From positions 22,751-86,750 of IMG/VR virus record IMGVR_UViG_3300043411_002463: DNA of 64,000 nucleotides; one strand, given 5' to 3'. The notes beneath the pieces were generated by a model. It saw only the letters and a list, made by a program, of their open reading frames with translations, was not told where the DNA came from and ran no database searches. A program made the translations under genes and the position numbers. Positions 1 to 11,400 of the stretch are shown here, one piece after another (position 1 is the first letter of the stretch; the number at the start of each line of letters is the position of its first letter). The stretch is from a virus.

Positions 1-2067
1 AATTTGCTTGGTTTAGAAGTTTTTGCAGACAGTCAAGGACACATAAATGCTCGACCGCCCGCTTACAACAAAATACCAAGCAGTGTTTTATTAGAACTGC
101 TACAATCAAAGCAGTCACAAAATATTTCTATCTTTCCAGAATATTTACAATCATTATTCTTTAATCAAATAAAAGGAGTGACTGATAAAATAGAAATACT
201 TGAAGACCAAATTCGTTTACGAGCAGCTTTATTAGGCGCAACAAATGATGCTTCAGCTATTGATAAATTAAAAGGTTCAACAGGAAATTCATCAAACTTT
301 ACATTTTTAACAGAAGAATTAGATGGCAGAATTAAAGCTTCGGGTATTGGCTCATTAACTTTACAAGCTAATCCTGATTTTCTTGAAGAATCAAATAGAA
401 AATCTTTAGATGAACTTTCTAATATATTAAACAATTCAGTAAATAATTCTATTAATTTTGATATTGTACAAAAAGCTAATATTGTTAATTCATATACTTC
501 ATCAGTAAGTTCAGGAGAACGAGTTAATGTTATTGCTGCTAGATTAAAAAAGAAGGGTTATAATGATTCTTTAATTTCTGACATAGAAAATTTGTTCAGC
601 ACTGCTCAGGTTCAGTCAGATAAATTAAAAATATCAAATCAATTAGCTTCATTATTAAGCGAAAGATTTTATTTAATTAAATTACTAAACAATTCTGTAA
701 AGAATTTACAACAAGGAATTGATGTAAATTCAGCTAAAGATTCGTTGGTTCAACCTCTGTATAACAACAAAAATTTTCCAGAAATCCTTTATCATATGAT
801 AGAGGATGAGGCAGTTGATGATTTAGGAGAAAATTCAGGCAAGCGCTATATTATTAGAGATGTTGATATTTATTCATATAGAATCGTTGAAAAAGCACCA
901 CCATTTACCTTAGTTCAAGTCAATGGTAGTTTAAGTAATAATTTAGTTCAAACACCTTCAGGATTAGATGTTGGTACTAACGGAAACTTTTTAACAAGTG
1001 CTTTTGCTGTTGATTATAGCATGTGGCGTCAATATGGATTTAAAGGACAAAATTCTGTAGATGTTCCATTCTTTACAGATCCAGCAGCCCAATGTGCCCC
1101 TTATGCACATTGGTTACTAAACCAATCTAGAAAAAACATTCTTAATATAGAAATGGAAATGCGTGGTAATGAATTTATCCAAGCTGGAGAAGTTTATTAT
1201 TTAGAAAGTGAAGATTTATTAGGTTATGCTGAAAGTGTAAGACATTCATATTCTTATAATGGAACATTTACTACTAGTTTAACCTTAACATATGTTAGAA
1301 AACCTGGTGAATTTATACCTACAATGTTAGATATTATAGGCAAAGGCTTATATGCTACACAAAACCAATCAGATTTAATTAAAAATAATAGAAATAACTC
1401 TGCAGTAAATGAAAGTTCATTAGGTGCAGTAATTAATTATTCTCCTCAAATTTTAACTTCAGAAGATTCAGAAACAAGTGAGCAAAATATTTTTAAGACT
1501 TCTTTTGCTGATTCTAATAGAAAAAATCTAGCTAATATTAAAGCAACTGCTGCTGGATTGTTGCAACCAACCAAGTATGGAGATTCTTTTAAAATAGAAG
1601 CAAGGATTTATTATAATTCTGAAGAAGGTTTTTCATCTGCAAGTACTAGCTTGGTAACTTTTGCAGAAAGTGTTAAACAATTATTATTAAATCCAATGAA
1701 AAATATTTCAAACAATCAAGGCAATGTAACTATTTCAGATAACGATCAAGAAAATTCTTTTAATATTAAAGCAGATGATATAGAAATAGTACAAATAGAT
1801 TTGGGTAAAACTGAAGAATATCGTTCGCCATCTGTTGAAGCTTGGTCGACAGCAAGAAGGTTAGTGGCAGTAGATTCGGCTCAAATATTAGAGCGTGCTA
1901 ATTTGTTTAATTATATTTTAGATTTTTGGGTCGTATCAAAAGATAATAATATTGCAACATCTTTCGGAACAACTTCAGACAAATCAACCAACTTAAATCA
2001 AGCAGAACAATTAGAAAAAGATAAATATCTAAAAGCATTTAATAAAAGTTTAGGAATTGGTCAATGA
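1..2067 (+). CDS. baseplate hub-like structural protein (5' end outside the window)
   Basis: The frame is open from the first base, so the gene very likely starts upstream; 688 codons are visible. There is no signal peptide or membrane segment. The N-terminal half is rich in Asn/Ser/Leu helices. Around residues 300-450 there is a beta-rich stretch with a motif of the type GNEFIQAGEVYYL followed by a repeated Thr/Tyr beta pattern, as in tail hub proteins that form the tube-like ring under the spike. It overlaps the next gene, an OB-fold spike protein, by four bases, which is the hub-then-spike order of contractile tails. I infer the hub role from position and general look, not from a firm family match; another baseplate wedge protein is possible. 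Confidence 0.45.
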   Translation, partial: NLLGLEVFADSQGHINARPPAYNKIPSSVLLELLQSKQSQNISIFPEYLQSLFFNQIKGVTDKIEILEDQIRLRAALLGATNDASAIDKLKGSTGNSSNFTFLTEELDGRIKASGIGSLTLQANPDFLEESNRKSLDELSNILNNSVNNSINFDIVQKANIVNSYTSSVSSGERVNVIAARLKKKGYNDSLISDIENLFSTAQVQSDKLKISNQLASLLSERFYLIKLLNNSVKNLQQGIDVNSAKDSLVQPLYNNKNFPEILYHMIEDEAVDDLGENSGKRYIIRDVDIYSYRIVEKAPPFTLVQVNGSLSNNLVQTPSGLDVGTNGNFLTSAFAVDYSMWRQYGFKGQNSVDVPFFTDPAAQCAPYAHWLLNQSRKNILNIEMEMRGNEFIQAGEVYYLESEDLLGYAESVRHSYSYNGTFTTSLTLTYVRKPGEFIPTMLDIIGKGLYATQNQSDLIKNNRNNSAVNESSLGAVINYSPQILTSEDSETSEQNIFKTSFADSNRKNLANIKATAAGLLQPTKYGDSFKIEARIYYNSEEGFSSASTSLVTFAESVKQLLLNPMKNISNNQGNVTISDNDQENSFNIKADDIEIVQIDLGKTEEYRSPSVEAWSTARRLVAVDSAQILERANLFNYILDFWVVSKDNNIATSFGTTSDKSTNLNQAEQLEKDKYLKAFNKSLGIGQ

Positions 2068-4049
2068 GTGAAATGAGAACTGGTGTAAAAGCTGGAGTAC
2101 CTGTAAATGCCACTATAAGAAAATATAATGGTGATGGAACTGTATCATTATCAATAGATACCATTTCTTTAGGATTACCAAATTATGATATAGTTGCACC
2201 ATTACCAACAGCCTGGCTTGGTAATAATGCATTTTTAGCTGGTTATCCAGATGAAGGCACTACAGTTAAAATTATTCAAGGACATGGTGGTTCATGGACA
2301 ATTATTCAAGCATCTGGCTCCAATCAATTTATTAATGATTCAGATTTCGTTAAAAATACATTAGTAGGCAAAGTAAAAGATGGAAGTAAGTTTGTTTTAT
2401 CACCTAAAAGTGGAATATTTTTAGGTAAAGACAAAAACAACATCAAATTAAATCCAAATCAAGAATTATTAACAATAAATGTAGATTCAGAGTATACATT
2501 TACTAATTCACAAAGAAAAATATCTGGAAATATTAAAAGAGATTTAAGAGATACATCAAATAGAAATTTATTAACAATAGATTTAGATAATCATAAATAT
2601 GAATCTAATTTATTTGAAATATGTTTAGATCCGTCTTTAACTGCAAGTCATAGTACTGTTTTTGGTAATATAAGAAATTTACCACTTACAGAAACTAGAG
2701 AAATAGTATATGAATATTCAAATGATTATGATTTTATATCATTTAATGATGAATTAAATAGATACAAAGATACAAATTTTGTAAATGAAACAGAAAATTC
2801 TAGAAGAAAAAGTAGAACTGATGTTTTATCATTAAACTTAGAATATCCAAATTATTTAATTGAAAGTATTAAAGGTACAGTTGTAGATTTATTTGGAAAT
2901 ATATTGGATATTAATAAGAATATTCTTCCAATTGGTAAAGTGCCAGATTTATCATTGAAAGATTCTAAAAACGTAGAAAAAAACTATATTAATATTCAAA
3001 AAGAATTTAGAAAGAGTATAGCTTTTCATTGGGAAATGAATGCTAGAAAAGAATTAGGTGAAGAGCTTTTGCCTCCTAATCCAGATTTAAATTCAGATTA
3101 TTCTAGAAATAGAAGTAAGTTTGCCTTTACTATTGATAAAGAAGGTCAAATTAAATGGAATATACCAGCTTCTTCTGAAACAGGAAACATAGGTCTTTTA
3201 GTACGTGATGAAAATTATTCAACATTATTAAGTAAACAAAATTCTAATTTCAATCCAAATGATTTTGTTAAACCAGATGATTTTGTTGATATTTATTTGG
3301 ATAGTTTTGCTTCAAAATCTAGTATATTATTAAAATCAAATGATAATTTAGATGGTTATCAATCACCAACAGATAGAATTACTGGAAATGTAATTAAATT
3401 AGGAACAGCTTTTCATGATATTACTAAAGTAGTTTCTTCTTTTCAAAAAACTGCCCCATATTTGCAATCAAATATGAAATTAATTGATTTTGATCAAAAT
3501 AATAGACTAAATAAAACTTGGGTGCCTTTAGATAAGATAATTTCTGATACGATAATAGTTTCTGGAGAAGGAGCAAATGGTGGTGGAAGATCTGGAACAA
3601 TTTCTGCTGATGGTCACTTTTCAGTTTCTGTTGGAGCTAATACTATTGATCGACAATCTTTATTTATTGATTGTGCAGGTGGTGTTGTAGCTTCATACGG
3701 AAGAGATAAACAAGGTATCTCTATGGCTGCAAGCTATGATGGAGATGTTTATATGGAAATTGGCGGTACTGGTATTGGAAATTCTTATGATTCTAGATTT
3801 GCAAATCTAAATGATGCTTATAGAAATGGTTCTTTAGATATTAGAGTTCATATGAATGGTCAATTAGCTATATTAAAAATTGGACCAAATGGTATTGATA
3901 TAGTATCACCAGGTACTATGACATTTTCAAGTCAACAAGATATGATTTTTAGAAGTAATTCAAACTTATTGTTTGAAGGTGAAAATATTGTAATGCATGC
4001 TGAAACAACTAAGAGAATTGTTAATAAATACCCAAACAATACTATTTAA
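2064..4049 (+). CDS. baseplate spike protein with N-terminal OB-fold
   Basis: Residues 10-90 have the look of the gpV/gp5 OB-fold: a strand pattern starting GVPVNATIRKYNGDGTVSLS, then a Gly-rich turn and a GHGGSWTII strand. The middle (about 100-480) is Asn/Asp/Lys-rich and not recognised. The last 130 residues are short, regularly spaced strands with Gly-Asp/Asn turns (SVSVGANTIDRQSLFIDCAGG onward), compatible with a beta-helix spike tip. The product would sit at the centre of the baseplate and pierce the outer layer of the host. No lysozyme catalytic domain is apparent, unlike T4 gp5. It starts with ATG overlapping the upstream stop (ATGA), suggesting coupled translation. Confidence 0.6.
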   Translation: MSEMRTGVKAGVPVNATIRKYNGDGTVSLSIDTISLGLPNYDIVAPLPTAWLGNNAFLAGYPDEGTTVKIIQGHGGSWTIIQASGSNQFINDSDFVKNTLVGKVKDGSKFVLSPKSGIFLGKDKNNIKLNPNQELLTINVDSEYTFTNSQRKISGNIKRDLRDTSNRNLLTIDLDNHKYESNLFEICLDPSLTASHSTVFGNIRNLPLTETREIVYEYSNDYDFISFNDELNRYKDTNFVNETENSRRKSRTDVLSLNLEYPNYLIESIKGTVVDLFGNILDINKNILPIGKVPDLSLKDSKNVEKNYINIQKEFRKSIAFHWEMNARKELGEELLPPNPDLNSDYSRNRSKFAFTIDKEGQIKWNIPASSETGNIGLLVRDENYSTLLSKQNSNFNPNDFVKPDDFVDIYLDSFASKSSILLKSNDNLDGYQSPTDRITGNVIKLGTAFHDITKVVSSFQKTAPYLQSNMKLIDFDQNNRLNKTWVPLDKIISDTIIVSGEGANGGGRSGTISADGHFSVSVGANTIDRQSLFIDCAGGVVASYGRDKQGISMAASYDGDVYMEIGGTGIGNSYDSRFANLNDAYRNGSLDIRVHMNGQLAILKIGPNGIDIVSPGTMTFSSQQDMIFRSNSNLLFEGENIVMHAETTKRIVNKYPNNTI

Positions 4050-4063
4050 TAGATATACAATAA

Positions 4064-6166
4064 ATGCCTTGTACTCCTAATGATAATCAAATTAATGTCA
4101 CTCCAGGACCACCACCAACGGTTCCTGGTTTTGGCACAGTATCATCACCAGTACAAATACCAAATCCTGGGTTTGATTTACCATCTGAATTATTAGAAGA
4201 TTTTAATTCATTAATTTCTAGATTAAGTGCTATTTTTCCTAGCGGAATATTTAAACCTAATCCTGATTTTTCCATGAAGACAGTTTATGATTTTTTATCT
4301 GGAGTATTAACACAAATTGCTCCATTTTTAAGTTTGTATAATTTCTTTTTGGCTCTATTAAGAATTATTAAATGTATTATTGATATTTTATGTGCTATTC
4401 CAAATGTTTTTGCAGTCTCGCAAAAATTAGTAGTTTTATTTAAAGAATGTTTACCACCATTTTTGAATTTATATCCAGCTTTTGCTTTAGCAATAATGAT
4501 CATTTCTTTATTATTATTAATTCTTGCCTTAATTGAATATTTAATATCAACGATTTTTGCTATCATAGATTCTATTCTTAAAAATTTAGAAATATTTGAA
4601 AAAGCATCAACTCTAAATGATGCTCAAGGAACGTTAGCCGCCATTAACAAAATAGCTTCTTTGTTATGTTTTATTCAAAATTTAATGGCAATATTTGTTG
4701 CCTTTAGTGCCATAACATCTATTATTGAATCAATTGCTAAGTTTGCTGGTGTGGTATTTTGTGATGATTCAGATGAAGATGGTTGTTGTCCACCAACCTT
4801 ATGCCCACCATTTATTAAAAACACTCCAAACGGAATTACAGTTACCAATGGTAGGTTAGTTTATCTAAAAGAGATTTCTGCTGATTTAGCTTCTGAATTA
4901 TCTCCTGCCTTAGCTGCTGTTATTAAAATACCACCAGTTAGACAAGAACGCTGGCAAGTTTATGCAAGAGATTTATTGCCTGAATATACAATTGATAAAA
5001 TAATTACCCCAACCATTCCAGTATTTGGTACAAACTTTTGGGCAGATGCAGCAGTAATTACTAACAAAACTCCACCAAAACGTGCTCCATATACCGTCGA
5101 TGTTACACTTACAGCAAATCCAAAATTGTTAGGATTTTTAACTGATACAAAAGGTTCAAGAAAATTTATTATTAAAGATTGCATTGTAATAGAAGAACCA
5201 TTGAATGGTTATTTTGATTTCCAAAATGAAGAAACTAGTAATGTTAATGGAAGTTTAAGTATTGCTGGTGGTTTGGTATATGAAGAAGATGGAACTTCTT
5301 ATTTAATAAGTGGAAAGCAAGCTACATTAGAAACCTTTATTCACCAAGAAAAATCCACAGCAAATTCTGTTCCAGCATCAAGTGATAATGATGAAATCTT
5401 TTATGATATTTCGTTTGTTTGGAAGCCAAATAACCCAGCATTAGCAGGTTTTAATATTACTACTGCTGGTTGTACACCCGAAGTTTCTGTGGAGCGTGCT
5501 GTAATTAATTCTATTTTAACTACAGAAGGTATACAACCTTGGGAATTAAGATTACCTAATGTACCTGCTGGTGTAAAAGTTCCTTCTATTAACTTTTTGC
5601 CAAACATAAGCGGTACACAGGCTTGTATAGAAAATGCACTTGGTATCTTTAGAAAAAATGTTTCAGCACAAGGTGCTGCAGAATTCCAAGCTTCAGTCAC
5701 TGTTTGTTTAAATGATCTTAAAAATCAGACATCAGCTTCATTGTGTGCAACCTTATTGGCAGCCATTAGTCAATTTAAATCTACGTTTGATTTAGATACA
5801 GATTTACAATTTACTAATAAAAACATAGAGGTGTCTTTAACTTTGAAAGATGCATCTGGTACAGAGTTAACAAATAATATACCAGAGACATGTGCAAAAC
5901 AAATTGAAGAAAAATTAACTACAGAAATAACTTTTGGAAAAATTTCTGCCTTTAAATATGATGGTAGCAAATTATTTAAAGCAAATATAAGTTCAGATTC
6001 TGCAGGCTCCGGTAATATAAGGGTTTTGTATGACAATAAAGTCTTATCAGCATTATCAACAAATTCTGATAATCAAACCGTAATAGAAGAATATTCTTTG
6101 GATTATACATTCGTTGATTCAACAATTTCTTCACCAGTACGTCGTGATGAGACTGATTTAGGATAA
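4064..6166 (+). CDS. baseplate-region protein with long hydrophobic helices
   Basis: A 700-residue protein that I cannot assign to a family. It opens with a Pro-rich tail (residues 1-40), then residues 75-230 hold several very hydrophobic stretches (for example FALAIMIISLLLLILALIEYL near 140-160) long enough to span a membrane. A Cys cluster follows near 232-248 (CDDSDEDGCCPPTLC). The remaining 450 residues are soluble-looking and beta-rich, with many Thr/Ser/Asn. It lies between the spike gene and an unknown gene preceding the gp25-like wedge gene, so it is probably a virion component. A membrane-inserting role during infection is an inference from hydrophobicity and location only. Confidence 0.45.
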   Translation: MPCTPNDNQINVTPGPPPTVPGFGTVSSPVQIPNPGFDLPSELLEDFNSLISRLSAIFPSGIFKPNPDFSMKTVYDFLSGVLTQIAPFLSLYNFFLALLRIIKCIIDILCAIPNVFAVSQKLVVLFKECLPPFLNLYPAFALAIMIISLLLLILALIEYLISTIFAIIDSILKNLEIFEKASTLNDAQGTLAAINKIASLLCFIQNLMAIFVAFSAITSIIESIAKFAGVVFCDDSDEDGCCPPTLCPPFIKNTPNGITVTNGRLVYLKEISADLASELSPALAAVIKIPPVRQERWQVYARDLLPEYTIDKIITPTIPVFGTNFWADAAVITNKTPPKRAPYTVDVTLTANPKLLGFLTDTKGSRKFIIKDCIVIEEPLNGYFDFQNEETSNVNGSLSIAGGLVYEEDGTSYLISGKQATLETFIHQEKSTANSVPASSDNDEIFYDISFVWKPNNPALAGFNITTAGCTPEVSVERAVINSILTTEGIQPWELRLPNVPAGVKVPSINFLPNISGTQACIENALGIFRKNVSAQGAAEFQASVTVCLNDLKNQTSASLCATLLAAISQFKSTFDLDTDLQFTNKNIEVSLTLKDASGTELTNNIPETCAKQIEEKLTTEITFGKISAFKYDGSKLFKANISSDSAGSGNIRVLYDNKVLSALSTNSDNQTVIEEYSLDYTFVDSTISSPVRRDETDLG

Positions 6167-6167
6167 T

Positions 6168-7916
6168 ATGGTAGCCGATCTTGCAGCCGATAATAATTTT
6201 GAAGATTTGCAAACAGTTGATTCTGACATTGAGTCATTGTTTAAAAAATATATAGAGCCTATTGATCAACTAAGATCATATGCTAGACCAATTTTATCCG
6301 CAGATATAAGTAATACTAAAACTTTTGAAGATGTGTTATTGGAAGATTCTAAAAATTTAGAATCAAGCACTACAATTCCAATGGAAAGTAGAAGACATTG
6401 TTTTTATAGAATGTTGGGTTTGCCAGTATTGGATTCGCAAGGAAGGTTTTATAATCCTGGTTTTCCATTAAACTTAAATGTTAAAAGTCATAATGAAATA
6501 AACTCAGATATTTTTAAGAATTTAAAAGAATTACAATCATTTGTTTATTTGAATGAAAGAGAAATATTTGAAAATAAAAATGTTTATATAAACAAATCTA
6601 ATTATTTAGAAAATATTATAAGTAATGTTTTATATTCTTATGTAGGAAAATTTACTACATTTAAATTGTCAGAATCAGTTTATGATATTGATCAACAATC
6701 AAGTTTGATAAAAGAAAGAGAAGAAAAGGGTAATTTTTACGCCAAGTTAAATGGTGAATTAGAATTTGATAAAGAAATGTTAGATTTAGTTCAAAAATAT
6801 AAAACACAAAAACACGTGATTGTTCCTTTAATGGTAGATCCTAGATTAGTTAATACTGTTACACCAGATAATAATTTAGTTTGCATACCATTCTTAAAAG
6901 ATAAATCGCAAACAAAAATTAATAACTCAACTGAGCTATTAAGACCAGGATTGGAATTAATTATCAGACAAAGACTTGAAGATTATAAATTAGATAGTAA
7001 TTATTTGAAAACATTATCAAATATTTTGGTTGGAACGCCCCAGTCTTCTTATATTTCAGATGATGATTATCTTACTTTAAAAGCTACAGTAAGTGCATTT
7101 TATGATTTTTCAGCCAATGCTCAAGTATCAAAAATGTTACAAAAAATGTCGGCTACGGGAAATACTGGCGATGAAGAACTTCAAAATATTACAAACTTTC
7201 AATTTAAAACAGTAAATAAATTAATTAAAACATTAAAAGCATGTGTAAAAGATTTACAACAATCAATTTTATATATTGAAAAATTAAAAAGCAATATTAA
7301 TTGGGCACCACAAACCGGAGTAGACGGACCAAGTTCAAAAATAGATAATAAATTAAATTCTTTTATTAATATTTCTAGTAATAAATTAAATAATTCTTTA
7401 AAAGAATTGAAAATTAAAAAAGTTAGTGCAGAATTTAGGCAAAAGAATTTTGAAGATTTGGGTAGTTTTGCTTCTCCTTTTCATGATAATGATTTCTCAG
7501 AAAATATTAATTTTTATGATGATCAAATAAAAGATGTTAATAAAAAAATAGAACATTATTCTTCTTTGGGTTTTTCTGCATTGCGTAATATAGAATTAAT
7601 TACAGGTCAAGTTTCTGGATTTGGTCTTGTTGATGTATTGGCAATATACACTGCATTATGGTCAATTGATTTAAATGTATTAATTTCTTTATTGGATGAT
7701 AGTGCTTTTGAAAGATTGTATAATTACAATACAAACTATCAAGGAAACCAAGCAGTTTCATTTAGAAAAAACAATGGGTCAAAATACACTGGTGATAAAG
7801 CGATATCTTTATTGACGGAGAAATTATTTCAAACATTATCGTTTGTTGATTTTTATATGGATCATTTTGTTAAAAATTCTCCAGCTAATATAAATTCAAA
7901 TAATTTTGAAGGATAA
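6168..7916 (+). CDS. unknown tail/baseplate protein
   Basis: A 582-residue protein with no motif I recognise. It is Lys/Asn/Asp-rich and mainly helical in appearance. A long amphipathic, coiled-coil-like region runs from about 330 to 470 (many Leu/Ile/Lys heptad-like repeats). It starts one base after the preceding stop (TAATATG) and is followed one base after its own stop by the gp25-like gene, so it sits inside the baseplate transcription unit. A structural role in baseplate assembly is the likeliest reading. An assembly chaperone or length-control function cannot be excluded. Confidence 0.4.
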   Translation: MVADLAADNNFEDLQTVDSDIESLFKKYIEPIDQLRSYARPILSADISNTKTFEDVLLEDSKNLESSTTIPMESRRHCFYRMLGLPVLDSQGRFYNPGFPLNLNVKSHNEINSDIFKNLKELQSFVYLNEREIFENKNVYINKSNYLENIISNVLYSYVGKFTTFKLSESVYDIDQQSSLIKEREEKGNFYAKLNGELEFDKEMLDLVQKYKTQKHVIVPLMVDPRLVNTVTPDNNLVCIPFLKDKSQTKINNSTELLRPGLELIIRQRLEDYKLDSNYLKTLSNILVGTPQSSYISDDDYLTLKATVSAFYDFSANAQVSKMLQKMSATGNTGDEELQNITNFQFKTVNKLIKTLKACVKDLQQSILYIEKLKSNINWAPQTGVDGPSSKIDNKLNSFINISSNKLNNSLKELKIKKVSAEFRQKNFEDLGSFASPFHDNDFSENINFYDDQIKDVNKKIEHYSSLGFSALRNIELITGQVSGFGLVDVLAIYTALWSIDLNVLISLLDDSAFERLYNYNTNYQGNQAVSFRKNNGSKYTGDKAISLLTEKLFQTLSFVDFYMDHFVKNSPANINSNNFEG

Positions 7917-7917
7917 T

Positions 7918-8358
7918 ATGTCATATGATTTTAAAATAGAAAATGGTGATTGGCAAATTTCTTCAAGTGGAGATATTGAAAAAGTTGAAGATGAAAATAA
8001 GCTTATTCAAGATATTTTAAAGATTTGCATTTCAAAAAGAGGATCTAATAAGAATGCACCTTATTATGGAACTGTTTTAGGAGATATAGTTGGTTCTATA
8101 CCAGATAGACAATTTACTGAAACTTATGCTACTAATCAATTACAAGACGCATTGAAAATATTACAAAAATTGCAGCAATTACAAGAAACAACTCAGTTTG
8201 TTTCATTAAAAGAATCTTTAGCAGCTGTTAAAGAAGCTAGGGTTGTACAATCATTAACCGATCCAAGATTTTATGGTGTAAGAATAAAAGTATTAAATAA
8301 AAGCTTTTCTGAAGTTCAAACTGGGTTTGATATTAACCAGTCAGCTATTAATAAATAA
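7918..8358 (+). CDS. gp25/GPW-like baseplate wedge protein
   Basis: A 146-residue protein, close to the usual size of T4 gp25 and P2 gpW. The N-terminus MSYDFKIENGDWQISSSGDI and the following DENKLIQDILKI helix plus a NAPYYGTVLGD loop match the family layout: a leading strand, a helix that carries the 'Q.i' pattern, then a P-x-x-G turn. This protein belongs to the inner wedge ring, which links the hub to the J/gp6-like protein encoded next. The ATG at 7918 is preferred over a TTG four codons upstream because GAAGGA lies just ahead of it and it starts one base after the previous stop. Confidence 0.7.
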   Translation: MSYDFKIENGDWQISSSGDIEKVEDENKLIQDILKICISKRGSNKNAPYYGTVLGDIVGSIPDRQFTETYATNQLQDALKILQKLQQLQETTQFVSLKESLAAVKEARVVQSLTDPRFYGVRIKVLNKSFSEVQTGFDINQSAINK

Positions 8359-8412
8359 TTTATATTGAGCATATTTTGCTATATTATTAGCTTTTAAAAT
8401 AGGGTAAAATTA

Positions 8413-11400
8413 ATGGCAAAAATTCGTTCAACCAGTGAAATAATAAGAGATTTTTTAGATTTTTATAGAGTTGCACAACCTGCACTAGATGTTAAACCAG
8501 GTAGTTCAGCTCGTGATGTATTGGTTGATGGACCATCTACTCAATTAGGAGTTTGCTATGACGAACTATCTAAGCTAAAAACAAACCTATCTCCAGTAAC
8601 CTCTTATGGTCAAAATTTTGAAAACTGGGCAAAAAACTTTGGAATAACAAAACCAACTGGTAAAAAAGCAACAGGCTTTGCTTTATTATTATTTAACAAT
8701 ATTGAAACAGACATTGCATTAAGAGCGGGGGATTTAGTTTATGCTAAAAACGGTTCATCATTTATTATTAAAAATTCTTTAGTATTAACTTCAACCAAAG
8801 AATCATATTATAAGTCAATAGTTAATAAATATAAATCAGATCTTGATACTCTCGGTTTTACAGAAATTTATGGAATTGAAGTTTTGGTTGAAGCTACTGC
8901 CACTGGAACTCAAGGTAATATTTCAAGATTTTCATTAAAAAGCACTAATATTACTGGAATTAATAGCATTACCAACGTATCACCTTTTTCTAATGGTAGT
9001 TCTGCTGCTTCTGATGCTAGTTTTAAAAACTATTTTATGGCATCATTTAATGGAAGCGTTTCTGGTACATCAGTTGGATATACAAATAAAGTTAAAGAAA
9101 ATTCAGCAGTTATTGACGTTGTTTCAGTTGAAAGTGGCGATGATTTGATGACAAGAGATGGTACTATAGTTTCTGTTGCAGAAAACGGCACAAGAACTAT
9201 TGTTTCAGATGGAACTGGTGGCAAAACTGATATTATTGTTTTAGGAGCAACCCTTCAACAAGGTACAGATTCTTATATTTACAAAGACAAATCAAACCAA
9301 GACGATCCAACTAATTCAAAAAATGATTATGTATTGGGACAAATATCAGGTGATGAAAACAAAACTTTCAATAAAAAAAGAAAAGATAATGTTAAGAAAG
9401 GAATTGTACCAAACCAGCCTGTATATAATTTGGTTTCTTTATCTGGCTCTTTATCTGGAAGTAATTTTAAAGAAAAAACAACAGATAATTTGGGAAGAGT
9501 ATCTGGAAATTATGAATTAGTTAAAGACACTGGTAGTTTTGCAGATTCAGTCTGGGGTTTTGATAAAATACATTTCATATCTAATAAAATATCAGATTTA
9601 CCAGAAGATAAAACTAAAGAGACATTTAATGGACAAGATCCATTAGGTTATACTGATTTGCTTGAAGTTAAAAAAATAACACAAAATATAGTTATTACAA
9701 ATGAAAATTCTCAAGTTCAATCAACTGATAAATCATACATTCAACTAAATCATTTTCCAGTATCTTCCGTAACTAGAGTTTTTAACGTTACAACTGGAGA
9801 AAGATACGTAGTAACTAGTCAAAATCCAGATGGCTCGGGTGAATTAAACGAAACTGGTAGAATAAAAATATCAGGTAAATCATTACCTGCCGTTAGTGAT
9901 ATTTTGCAAGTAGATTATGTTTGGAATTATTCATTTGACCCATATTGGGATTGTGATAATATTGTATTTTCAGATAATTATAGAGATGTAACTGATTCTA
10001 TTGATTGGGGTTATTCTAATTTAGTTAGAAGAGAATTATCTGTGCTTTCGACTTCAGGAAGTTATTTAAACGCCTCTGTTACACACAATATTTCTTCTGT
10101 AATTAAAGTTAATGTATTTTCTTCTGAAGAAACAACTGTAACATTAGTTTCTAATAGAAAAGCAATTGTATTGTCAAATACAATTTCAAACATAGAATCA
10201 GTTCAAAAAATTTCTAATAAATCAGAATTATGGAATACTATAAAAGATGATGGTACATTATCTGGGTTAACGGCTTATTTGCCTTCTGATACTATTGCTG
10301 AAGTTGGAGATGCTGTATCTGTTATTTATAATGCAACTGATGTATATGGAACTACAGGAACAGTATCAAACAATACAATAAACATTGTACCATCCGATTA
10401 TGCTACAGCAGGAACTTTAGTAGAATGTACCTATCTTGCTAATATAAATACTTTGTTACCAGCTACATCTTTAAGTAATTTACCAGTTATAAGAAATAAT
10501 AATCAATTTACATTAAATAATTTGGCAGTTTTGGGAAACCAACCAACAAGTCACTTATATGAAGATTCAATTGTTGTTAAAAACTTAAGATTAGCACCAT
10601 CTCATTTATTGTTGAATTTATTGGGTGCCGTATCAACTGGAGTTTTGACTGTAACTGGTACTTCTATTAAAAAAATAGAAAATGTCGTATTTACAGCTAG
10701 TAAAAATGGTTTAACTCAAGATTTATCTGCTGCCATTAAAAAATCTTTAGGTTTAACTAGTATAGAATCAATTTCTTCTAATATAAAAGTTTGTAGATTA
10801 GTTAAATTAGAAAAAATTAAAGCCAGTTCTGTCAGCGAATATATTTCTACAATTAATTCTTTTGATATTAAAGGTTATTATTTATTAGACAATACATTTA
10901 CTAAAAACGAAGCTGTTTATGATGTTAATTTAAGTAAAACACAAATAACACTACCATCAACGGAAAATAATATTGATAATACAATTTCAATTGGTGATAA
11001 GTTATTGGTAACTTGTTATATTTCTGAAGATTCAAGCTCAGAAAACATATATTTTAGCAAATCAGGAAGTATTTATACAAACAAAAAATATTTAACAATT
11101 GATAGTATCACTATTTCAAGCGGATTCAATTCTTCAAATGCATTAAATTCAGTGTTAACCATTAGTAACTTTAATCAACCATTAACTAAAAGCAGATATA
11201 AAGTTTATTACGATTATTTAGCACCAAAAACAAATGAAAGAATAACAATAAATTATAACTATAATAAATTAATTGGTGATTCACAATTAAACTTAGAAAA
11301 AACAATTCATTTAAATGATGATATATTAATTAAACAATGTGAAAATATTTTAGTAGATGTAACCATGAAGATTGTTATAGATGCAGATAGTTTAAACTTC

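Noticed and set aside
9323-9520. Plus-strand open frame of 65 codons inside the baseplate J-like gene
   Set aside because: It lies wholly within a well-supported gene in another frame, has no ribosome binding site and gives a Lys/Leu-rich sequence typical of a shifted frame. The same applies to the other short frames antisense to or within real genes.
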